Of a stretch of 64,000 bases of DNA, positions 38,300-49,217 are shown one piece after another. Made by a program: the position numbers and the translations under genes. The notes under the pieces are model-generated. The model was not told the origin of the DNA and did not search any database. It was given only the letters and a program-made list of their open reading frames with translations. Numbering within the stretch: position 1 is the first letter of the stretch; each line of letters opens with the position of its first letter. Source of the stretch: Setophaga petechia (taxonomy: Eukaryota > Chordata > Aves > Passeriformes > Parulidae); contig JANCRA010000008.1 in NCBI GenBank assembly GCA_024362935.1, positions 31,986,557-32,050,556 on the forward strand, given 5' to 3'.

Positions 38300-38760
38300 G
38301 CCTCCCCTTTTCACAGACATCACTATCTTCTTGGGACTTTTTTATTTTCCCAGGAGATCCTTTTCCTCAGCTTTCTCTGGTCAATGCCACCCCCTGCAGA
38401 AAGGTTGGCACGGGCAGCAGAGGATCCCTGAGCCCCCTTTGAGGTGGGCAGCCCCCCTTGAGAGCCTTCTCTGCCCTGGTGCGGGGCAGCGCAGCGGGCG
38501 CTGGAGGAGCCGTGTCCCCAGCACCGCTGGCTGTCCCTGGCACCGCTGGCTGTCCCTCGTCGCTGAAGCCACCCGGGGGCAGCAGCTGCCAGTCCCTGGC
38601 AGCCACCAGGGCGCCTGGACTGCCAGCTCCAGGGCTCTTCAGCAAAGGAGGCAGAAATCTCTGAATTTGCGCTTATCTCCTCACTCTCCAGGGTTAGCGG
38701 TGGCGTGGACCAGGTGACAATACTGACTTTGCAGGATAAGGGAACTTTCTCTGCTGTGGA
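38300..38760. repeat. GC-rich, minisatellite-like block of unknown origin
   Basis: A sharp GC-rich island sits in AT-rich intron. It contains two adjoining copies of a 19-base unit, gcaccgctggctgtccctg, at 38521-38539 and 38540-38557 (the second one base short), plus related cagc/ctgg-rich pieces. All three minus-strand frames and two plus-strand frames are open across part of it, which is what GC-rich, stop-poor sequence does. It could be the degraded remains of a GC-rich avian LTR or a tandem repeat. I cannot assign a family. Confidence 0.5.
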
Positions 38761-39003
38761 CAGCGTGGAATAGATGCAGTTGCTAAGGGTTGTTATACAG
38801 AATATGCCTGAGGAGCTGTACTGTTTGAATAGGGGTTTTTTGAAAATACTTCCTTTTAGAGTAAATGTGGTTTCTGCAGTCCCTATCAGCTGGTCCAGTT
38901 TTGAAAGCAAACACATTATTATTGATTGAAAATATGGTAAGGAACCAAGTGTAGGGCTCTCTTTCAAGTCTGCTAGAGCTGGTAGCATTCTTTGTAGATT
39001 CAA
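38323..39003 (-). other. Longest ORF of the window (226 codons), unassigned, doubtful as a gene
   Basis: The minus-strand frame has two unlike halves. The N-terminal ~115 residues are of ordinary composition (LQRMLPALADLKE, then QSIIMCLLSKLDQL), while the C-terminal half is Gly/Ala/Ser/Arg-rich and encoded by the GC-rich minisatellite-like block. There is no signal peptide, no membrane segment and no motif I recognise. A second overlapping frame (38783-39049) covers the N-terminal part, so codon-level evidence is ambiguous. It could be a fragment of an unclassified retroelement on the minus strand or a chance frame. I do not assign a product. Confidence 0.2.
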
Positions 39004-39967
39004 GCAAGGTTTCCTCCACTACTGTAAAGGGACACTTGTGAACACACATAAATGCCTTAGTTTTCCTGTTGTTCTTTTCTGTATGGGTTAAATTTGGGAA
39101 TTACCATTCCAGAAGGCTCTTTTGCATTTCTCTTTAATATTTATTTTTAGGCTGGGGTATAGATGAAATTACCTTGCCAACGATGAAGCCACATTGTACC
39201 AGCTGCTTAATGAAACAAACAAGTCAGGTGTGTCTTATGTTTCACAGAACTAAATCTCAAAGGCAATGAACTTTTTATACAGGAGGATGGAGTGGAGAAA
39301 TGGAGCAGAAGGGTAAGGGTATTGGGAGAGAAAAGACATCACAGTGATGGCATTTGCAACTATGCAATTCTGAATTGACAAGAGTTAGTTTTGTTTGCCC
39401 TTTGAAAGGATTTTCTTGTGGCACCCAACAGAGTTCTGTTGTCTGATATATACTGAATATGCATCTGTGATGTGGAGCTAGAACGTCTTGCTCACTGCAA
39501 ACTTCTGTTGAACTTGCACGTAGTCAACATGGTCTCTGTTGATACTAGTATATACTCAGAAAAGGATTTTGAATTACATCTCAGTCCAAGGAAGAGAAGA
39601 AATTTACTGGCTATGATACTATGCATTTAAAGAAATGGGTCAGGAGGGGACTCTTAGCCTTATAGAGAATATTTTCAGAAGTTTATTTGATCCAATACTA
39701 CCCTACAATGGTCAGGCTGGAGCAGGGGGGAAAGCTGCCTGTCTTTCTGACCACAGAAGTACTGGACCTTCCTTTCTTTGGTGCAACCTCTATTTACATT
39801 AACCTGGAAAATTAAAAATGCAGATTTTTAATTATACTTTTTTTTTTTCCATAGGGTTGAATTAGCATAAAATTACAAGCAAGATTTTTTTTGTAGGGGG
39901 AACTGTTGCATATTGTGTATTCCCCAATCTGATGACAATGAAAGTCAAGGTGTTCTAACTTTTTGTG

Positions 39968-40185
39968 ATAGAATTATAGAATATTTTGAGTCAGAAGGGA
40001 CCTTTGAAGGCCATCTAGTCCTAAGCCCCAGCCATGGGCAGGGACACCTTGAATTAAATTGGGTTCCTCAGAACCCTGTCCAGTGTCACCTTGACTCTTT
40101 ATAGGGATGGGGCATCCACCACATCTGTGGGTAACCTGCTCCAGTGTTTTACCACCCTAATGGTAAAAAAAAATCTTACTTGGGA
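39968..40185 (-). mobile_element. CR1 LINE 3' end, antisense (another subfamily)
   Basis: It starts atagaattatagaatattt, then aagggacctttgaaggccat, ccatgggcagggacacctt, gggatggggcatccacca and acctgctccagtgttttacc. This matches the CR1 3' subfamily with the 'gccatgggcagggacacc' run and differs from the copies at 17932 and 36505. The sequence after about 40185 is too diverged to assign. Confidence 0.9.
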
Positions 40186-40329
40186 AGACAGAGTAAGGCT
40201 TTGTCTTTTCAAACCCAAAGGTTTCCTTTTGAATCTGGTAGATCAGGTCTAAAATTGTATCCGGATGTGGCCATTTTTCTTCTGGCTTAGAGCTTTCCAG
40301 GAGTCCATGCTGTGTGCCTGGAGTTGTAC

Positions 40330-40448
40330 TGGGAGGTGTTGGGTTTTGTTGTTTGGGTTTGGTGCTGGGGTTTTGTGCTTTGGTTATTCGTTGTTGGTGG
40401 GGGTTTTTTGTTTGGTTTTTGGTTTTCTTGTTCTTTGGGTTTTTTGAC
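40330..40448. repeat. G/T-rich low-complexity tract
   Basis: gggttttgttgtttggg and related words continue for about 120 bases, with several runs of three to five G. The Trp/Phe/Gly-rich frames here are compositional. Confidence 0.9.
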
Positions 40449-40879
40449 TAAAAAGAGGCAAAATGAACACTTTTTTTTTTCCCCTCAAAAAGCAGAGATC
40501 CTATTGTAGGGCTTTCTCAGCACCATCTGCCATTCTGCTGTTTCAAATTGCAGAATTGGGTACGTCCTGAGGTATCTTTCTGTGTGCAGAGCTCAGAGAT
40601 ACAGCAAGAAAATGTACATTCAGCACAATTCCATGGTGACCCTGACTCACCCTGATCCTTGCTTATGCTGATGCCTGCTGCTGTGTCCCACACAGAATGT
40701 CCTGTGGGAATTTGTGTGAACCCACGCAGGATGAAGGATTTCTCTCTCCATGAGACTTCATCTGTAGTGGTTTGACAGACCCAGTCACTCTCACTGTGGG
40801 TCTTCCTCACTATGGTCCCATTGCATCCAAACATAGGAATTTTTTGAAGCTGTGTATTGAATGCCAATTTGAGTTTTCT

Positions 40880-40949
40880 GGTTGGGTTGTTTTTTTTTGG
40901 GGGGGGGGTGGTTTTTTTTTTTTTGGTTGTTGTTGTTTGGGGTTTTTTT
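40880..40949. repeat. G/T-rich tract with a 10-base G run
   Basis: A run of T, then about ten G, then a 14-base T run, then gttgttgtttgggg. The G runs on the + (transcript) strand could in principle form a G-quadruplex in the nascent RNA. Confidence 0.9.
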
Positions 40950-43900
40950 CTCAGCTAAGGCCCTATTGATGGTTTATAAAGTGTGTCTTATAAAATGAGA
41001 GAATTTGTATTCTGGTCTTACAGAATATACTGACAAAGCTGGGAATGTAAATTATTGTATGTTACATCTGTATGGATGTCACTCTTTTCCTGTACCCGTT
41101 TTTGCTTTTTTATTCTTGCTTTAAAAAGGGAGGGGGTAGAATGTGAAGGGAGGAGCTGGAAGGCACAAGGCCTTTATCAGGAGGTGATGCAGTCCTGTCA
41201 GGAGCTGGCTAAAAGCTGAGGGTTATTGCAGTTCAGTGACCTTACTGGGAAGCTTCTTTCATTGTAAACACAATCAATTGTGGAACAGGAGCTATGACTT
41301 TAATGCAAAATAATGGCAAGCTTACACAAAAAAAAATCAATCTGGTGTGACAGCAAATGGTTCTCAAATAGGTGTTATTACCGTGTTGCAGTTATTTCCT
41401 CTTGCCTGAGAGGCAAATGGGAGAATTTAGTGTCCTGTCAGTTTTCATTATAAGCTAAGTAATGGTTCTGGTTTTCCAGCTATCCATTTATTTCCACTTT
41501 CTTTAACCTTCTTTTCTTTTCCCAGTTTCTTGCAAGACTTGGTCTGTCTGCTTTCATCCAGAGACCACTGGTTTATCAAAATTACAACAGCAACCCTGGA
41601 TTAGCTTTCTGAGGTGGAAAGAATTTGCATTTTAATAAGATTTACATTTTAATAAAAAAAACATTTGCTATTTTTTGTACAAATTGTTGGGTCTCAGAGG
41701 TACAGCTCACAGCTTTCCCTTTTTTGGCATGGTGTTTCATGCTTACCTGCAGATCATTTTTTTAGGGAAAGGACTGAATCTTGTGTATCTTACATATTGT
41801 AAAATGGATTCTGCAAACTGTGTGTAGTTTTTACATATGGACAAGTGAAGCTGAGAGAAGTTCTGTGGTGGGAAGAGACCTGTAGGAGTCCAGAGGCAGC
41901 AGCTGGCCAGCTGGTAGGATCTTTTGTTATTTTAAAGTTTTAAGGTTTTCATAAAATACAGATATTTGCAACTTCTATATTAGTTCTGTGATTGGTTTGG
42001 TTATGGTTCATCTTTATGTGTTTTCTTTACTTAAAAGTAACATTCAAATGTTATTTATTTTGTGGCAGCAATCTGATGCTTTAAACAGTAATGGTAGCTC
42101 TTGGACATCTAATTAGTTAATATGCCATTAATTAACTAATGTAGTGTTTTACAGTAGCATCATCTAAATCTTTAAGATTACTTTTAGCATGCCATTGAGA
42201 TTTGCTGCAAAATTAGTGCACAAGCACTTAAAGGCATTTTAACAGCTCTGATTTGGTATGATTTTTCTTTTTTTCTTGTGTGCACCACATGCAAAAAACA
42301 TACATAACAGGGGTCTGGGTTTTTCTAATGTCATAGGGACTGGATTTGTTACTTGGGTCATTAGCATAGGCGTGGAGCTGAGACAGTGATGCCTGCTGTA
42401 TTTTTAGCAGTGGTGGGCTGTGCTTGCCATAATTAATCAGCACATTAACAATAAATGACTTATTCATTATTTTAATGCCTGCTATACAGTGTGCAGGAGC
42501 TGGTGATTTCTTTTCCCCTTGTTTATTCAGTAAGAGTGAGTCTGTATGCAAGATGGGGGAAGCACAATAGGCATTTACCATCCTATTGTTATCCAGAGCA
42601 AGCATTGTATCCAAATGTAAAAGTGAGGATCTGCAAGTGTGCTCTAATGTCACATGCTGCTGGGTGGTGATACCAGGCTTTTGGCTAATCAGCTAGCCAT
42701 GAAACAAATTACTGCTTTCCCAGTGGATTTTGTCATCCTTGTCCTGTTGGCAGGCTGCAGCTCAAGAGAGTATTCTGTGTGCACAGAAGTCCTTAGTGTT
42801 CTCTGTCACTGATTCTTATGTACCATCCAGTTGGGTTAAGGCAGGATTTTATCTGTAAATGAATTAAAAGTGCTTCTGAAAGATCCTTATTTTGGGGAAT
42901 GGAGTCGAAGTGTTGCTGTTGTCCCATTTCCAATTTTTTTGAGGCTGAATAACCACTCAGTTCTGGTTAGAGTGAAAGAAGAAGCAGAATAGTTCTCTGT
43001 GGGCCAACCACTCTTCTGTCGGGTTAGCTGAAACAGATGTTGTCATTAAACTTTAATTGCAACATGACTCACTTTTTAATGCAGTGGCTAGAAGAGAACT
43101 AGGAGGAGGTTTTGTACCATACATTAGGAGAATATGAAAACAGCAGCTAAGATTGATAATACTTCTGTGTCTTAAAAAAAATATAATACAAAAGCCATCA
43201 GCATGGGCTTCCTGCACAATACAAACGATGAAATTTCATTATGTAGTTTCTAAATAAAATCCTTAGTAGGTGATTTGAGCCAGAATAATGTCCTATGGCA
43301 AAATTTTTACTAAAATAGTGGATTCTTCTCAAATTTTAAGTAGTTAGTTACCCGGGTTAGAAGCATTTTGTTGATGGTCTGGACCTCATAATTACCTCTG
43401 GTTGTGTGTCTGACCCCCATTAGGCTGCCCATAGCACACATCATGAAAGACATATCCAAACATAGATTTTTTCTTCTCCGAATGCAGAAGTCAGAAACCA
43501 GGAGAAAAAAGGGGATACAGAGGTAAACATCTTGCCCTCAGAAATTCAGAAGGTCAGTGCTAAGTTGATGCTTCACATCCTGTGTGCTGTTAGACGGGTG
43601 AAATTCCAATTCCTTGCCAGGATCCGATGGGCCTAAGAAATTCTGAGTTGTATTTCTTAATGATACTTCCCATTCACACCCTCCTTAAGTAATGTTCACT
43701 CATGATACCATAATTAGGTCTATTGACTTTGCCAAAATTATAAAGATAGTGAATTGGGCTTAAAAATCAAAAATCCATTGGCTTGTCCTTTCAACATTAA
43801 AGGGTTGGTCTGGAGTGTGGAAAAACCTGAGGATATTATGTTCAGGTTGATGCCCAAAGAGTATGGAGAGGCAGGGAGAGAGCCACTGCAGCTGTATCCT

Positions 43901-46900
43901 CTTCTCCAGCAGCAGTTCTGTGAAAGTATCAGCTTGGGTGTGTGATGGGTGTATCTCTGGAAGGAGAGCCAAGCAGCAAAAAGCCCACTGTGAAAGGATT
44001 ATGAAAGTAAAGAATGATAGCAATTCTAAGCACCCCATGCAAGCTGTTTTGGTGGTGACCCTGACAAAATATTTTTATTCCTATGCTGGTTCAATCTAAA
44101 TTGTGCTTCAGCCTCATGTATGGCATTTCAACTGTGTCCACAGGACTGAAAATTAATCTGATGGTGGTGGGGAATTAAAGCAAGAAGGAATACACAGGAT
44201 TCAAATGAGTGAATGAAAATGTGCAGGACTTGGCATCTGTCAATTTCCCCTTGGCACTCCCATCGCTGTACCCTGGAGCTCTGTGGAACTCCAGGCTCCA
44301 GTACCATGTCAGGCAGGAAATCCAATCCATACTTGAAGCTGTGGCTTTCTGCTACGCATTTGCTGGAGGAGGCTGACTGTGCTTTGGCTTAACTCCTTCA
44401 AACACATGGCCTGGCAGCACTTGTGCAATAGCTCGGTTTTAGGAGCGGGACAGTGGCCCTTTAAGTGCTGACAAGGAGGAACAGAGCAGAAATTCACCTC
44501 TGAGATAATCCATTTTTGATGAGGAAAATAGAAGTGAAAAGGGCCAGTATTTACTGGTGTGCACACACTGGTACTTGTACAGAAACATCCTGGTGGCGAC
44601 AAGACTGCAGTCGCTCACAAGCCTTGCAAGGAGCAGAGAACAGCCATGATAATGCTGCTCTTTATTTCCAGGGCTGTTCAGAGCAGGCTCCCTCTCTAGA
44701 GCCTTCCCTATGCTTCCCTTCCCTATTGCCAGTGAAAAGCTTGGCCTTCTCTAGTCCTTTTAATAGTCCCACTTCATTAGAAGGAACCATTTTTATACTG
44801 GATGAAAATATTTCCATCAAAACAGAAACTTTAAATTAGTTTGAGTGATTTCTAGTAGCTGTCCTTTTTTTTTCCTTTTTGGGGATTCTTGCTGTAGCAT
44901 CTTAAAATTTCTGCTGTGCGTCATATTAATCTGCTACAGGAGGACTGCAGTAAAAATCAGCATTCTAAAGATTAAACTCAGTTGTTTAAACACATGCATG
45001 GACTGCAAAAAAATGATTCTAAATATGTTTATTTCAAGTGACTTCAATAGGAACAGTCTACAGATAAAAGAAATTCAAAGGATTTCTCATTTCTGTTCTG
45101 AAATATCTGTAATAGGATTTTCTTTTAACCTTTGCTTGTGGAAAAATGAAAGAATGGGCTCTGAAACAAAAGTGATAGGTTTTGGAACATTTAACTAAGC
45201 CACCATGTTCTGTTATAATGAAGAGACTTCATTTTAGTTGACTCAGTGGAGACAAAATGAAAATATTGATGATTCTAAAATGAATGCTTGACATTTGACA
45301 ATATTTATTTCTCTGAAATAAGCCTTCTTCCCTGAATGTTTATAAGGTGTGGTGACTCTGTTGACCTTGATGGGACCTCTTGCTTTTTCAGCACAGCACC
45401 TCTGCTGATTTTAACAGAGCCATGCAGTGGCTGTGCCCGAGTTCCTACCAAGGTTATGGTTATGCCTGAGTTCCTACCAGGGAAGATGCTGACCTGTGGT
45501 GCCTGAAGTCATCAGCTCAGCCAGAAGGTTTGAGGTACCTGTCTTTGACATCAGGCATTGAGCATGCCACTGGGGCAGCTTCAGGCAGGCGGTATTTCCA
45601 TTTTCTGGTCTCCTGATGTCTTGCAGCCCAAAGTCAAACAGGAGTAGCAGATAATTTTATTCCAAAACAAATGGGCCAAGGTTTAATTGCAGTTTTGACG
45701 TTCATTGCCATGAGTGAACTGAATTTTGGGAAAGCCTTTTTGGGCAGGATTAGGTATAGACATAATAAATTTTTGCCACCTTTTGCATCAGGTCTAAAAT
45801 GTGCAAGTATGCCATTTTTTTAAGGTAAGGCTATGGCAGGAGCAGGCAGTAGTGTTACTCTGTTCTCTTTCACTTACTTTCAGGCTATCATTTGTTTTGT
45901 GTACCATGTGCAGTCTTGTGTATAAACTGACCATCCTTTAAGTGGCCACAAGACCCGCTTGTTTGGTCTTCAGATTTTTGTGCTGCAATATCTTCATTCC
46001 TTCTGCATTTGTCAGCATAGGAAATCTATTACAAAATAGAAATAAGATGTGTGGATAACAATTACACAACAAGCCTGAGTGCCTTGATCAGCATTAAGTA
46101 AAAATTCTGAAATTTTATTTATTTTGATTTATTTGCCAAAATTTCTTGCAATAATTTTGCTGCTCTACTTCAGAATATGTAATTCACATATGAAGATCTG
46201 AAGGCAAATTTGTTTCAAGATTCATGCTTGAAATAAAACTCAAAACCAAAAAATGTTAAAACCCTTGAAAAATGAGAGCTTCCCTCTTCCTTCTCCACCA
46301 CATTTTTCCAGCTTTGCTTTGAGGCATCAGTGGCTGGCCAACATCATCATGAGCTACACAGCCTACAGAGGGACAATAATAAGGGAAAATTAATAGAGGA
46401 ACTTCACTAGATTTCAGTAGAATTGGAAACATGCATTAGCATTTCAAAATACTATCCAGATTTTGACCAAGATATTTTGGTGGATCTGGGCTTAAAGTGA
46501 AAATCAGAAGATTGGGTGAAATAACTGTTTTTCACTTTTCCTTTTGTGATAAATTCCCCTAGGCTCTAGCAGAGAGATGTGACTTCTGTTTATATATGCC
46601 ACCAACAATAAATCTGGCATCTATTTTAAAATCAGTGCTCACCTGATTGTAGTCATTTGTATGTAGTGGCCTGTTTTCATTGTGTGGGCTGGAGTGATTA
46701 GTGAGATTAAACTGAGGAATTTTCTAAACATGAAAAGCCTGGAAGTCAAGACTTCTAAATGCCTTCATGCTTGGGATTTTTCTTTTTCCTTTTCAGCTGC
46801 TCTCATTATTTTCATGTTGCGCAGGGTTTTGTTGTTTATGTTACTAAAGTATCATAATCCAAATGCACACTCACTCCCAGCATTATTTCAATCACTGTTG

Positions 46901-49080
46901 GTACTGCAGGAGCCCCCGGTCGAGGGCTGGACCTCACTGAGCCTATGGATCTATAAACATTAGACCATCACAAGGTTGCTCTGCCCCTGTTACTGCTGAT
47001 TCCCATTTCTGAGGGCAGGCATTTCCCTGCCAGTCACACTGCTTTTACACCAAGCAGCATTTTGATCTTCACTGTAAGACAAGGACCAAATTGCTCTAGA
47101 TTTTGCAGAAATTGCTCTAGACTAACTGTAGTTTCCTGATAAAGCCTGTTCCATTTGCGTGAACTCGGCAGCAGAATCTCAAGAGCACAGTTATTCTCTG
47201 TGGATGTGCACTTCACCAGCAGCCTCTCTAAATGCTGCTGCTGCTCTTGGCAGGGTTACAGCTGCAGTGCCACACCTGGGGCAGTACAGCTCTGATAGTG
47301 ACTGCTCCCTGAAGGCAAGCATTTAAACCATTCCTCTCTTCAGCCCAACAAGCTTCTTATATTGTCTTGTAATTTATTGTTCAATTTTGAATAATTATGA
47401 GGAGGGACAAATGTCTTTCTAGTTTCTGAGTTGCATGTTTGCCACCCATGGGTTATTTTTGTTTCATGTATGAAAATGTTTCATACATTTTGTTTCATGA
47501 TTAAAAATGTCTCCTGCAGTGAAAATATGATTTTCTGTATTTTCTTAGTTCTCATATATAAAGACCCTTTTTAGCTCTGCTTAAAGTTACCTACTAGAAG
47601 ATTTCTGGGACTGAAATGTTCTTGCAAATTAACATCAAGATTCCATTAAAAAATAAAATAAGAAAAAGGAAGCTGTGGAGCTGGCCCCTCAAGAAAATAG
47701 TAGTGAATATCTTGAAATCAGCATGTTTTTAAAAATCACACACTGCTTTGGCTAGTCATTGTGACACCTGACCACTGCTGGCATGTCCAAATCTCTGGCT
47801 TTTCTAGTCAACTCCCTGTGTATTTTCAGAGTATTGTGATCATGTTCCTGATCAGGAATGAACTGTGGGAGAAGTCAGAATATAAGATAGTTTGACATAG
47901 GGAGCTATTTAGAATTTAGAGCATTTTCTCCTCCATCTCTATTAGTTTGCTTGTGTTGATATAATTGTGATGCAACACTGCAATATAAAGACATGTATTT
48001 TTTAAAGGCAAGATTCATAGTTCAAATGTCCTGATTTAAGTAAAAATATAACCCCACTAATTTAGCAGATTCATTTTCATTGAGGGAGTATATAAATACT
48101 TGGTACTTCTGGTATTTTTTATTTAGTTGTTTTATTTGCTGTTTTAATTAGAGAATGAAAAGGGATCTGGGTGATCTCAGAATGTTGCAAAGTTATAATT
48201 TTTTAATTCTAAAATGTTAATTTAAAAAATCTGTGCAAATAGTGACATTTTCATCTGAGTGAAATATCCTAACATTTCTTCTTTGTAGAATTTCTAATGA
48301 GGTCATGTCTTTCTGAAAATTGCAGTTAATTTGCATTAAGTGTAGGATTTTATAACATTTCAGATCTTCTTAAAATGTTGTGGTTGCAATAGTGCATTTA
48401 TTTTAAGGATATTATTTATACACAAAAATAAGGAACCATGCTAGTAAGCTGTGCCTTCCACAGGGAAGAAGATAAAATTACTACTTGGATTAGGGGAAGA
48501 ATTTTATAAAGCATATTTATGTCCTTTTGTGCTCTATGCATTCATCTGTTTAATTCCTAGGCTGGTTTGTGTGTTAATTCAGAGAACAGTAATGTGCACA
48601 CAGTGGAGATGCAAAGGCAATTTCCTTGTTGCTCTGAGGTGTGTAAGTTGGAAAGTGTACATCATTTGCTGTAGATTTTAGCACATAGTACCAGTTGGAG
48701 TTCTTGCCTATATGCTGCTTGTGCTAATGTGGTGTGAATTAGAGGTGGTTTGTTTTGTTTGGGATTTTTTTTACATTAACACATGGATGTGGATGAGAGG
48801 CTGAGCATCTCATTTTTGAGATTAGTGGTAAACAACTTAATGTTTTCAACAAAACAATTCAAGAATCGTTGAAGTGCATCACAAGGATGTGACTTGAAGG
48901 GAATGTTATAAAACAAAATTTAAGAGGTAAGAAATAAATCTTGTATGGGAGACTGTAGAAAAGGACAGAATAGAATAACCTTATTCTTTCCTAATTACAT
49001 TATCTTTGTGTGCAGCTTCTTAGCCTAGTGTTTGGGTTTTGAGTGTAGGGATTTTCCTGACGTTTTGGAGTGTAGCTTTT

Positions 49081-49217
49081 TGGGAGATTTGTTTGGGGAT
49101 TTGGGTTTTTTCTTTTTTTTTTTTTTTTTTTGTTTGTTTGTTTATTTGGTTTGGTTTGGGGGGGGTTGTTTGGTTTTTTGGGGTTTTTGGTTGGTTGGTT
49201 GGTTTTTTGTTTTTTTC
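49081..49217. repeat. (TTTG)n/(GGTT)n low-complexity tract with a long T run
   Basis: A T run of more than 18 bases, then tttg repeats, an 8-base G run and ggttggttggtt. The frames on both strands (Phe/Trp/Gly and Lys/Asn/Pro/Thr-rich) are artefacts of the composition. Confidence 0.95.
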
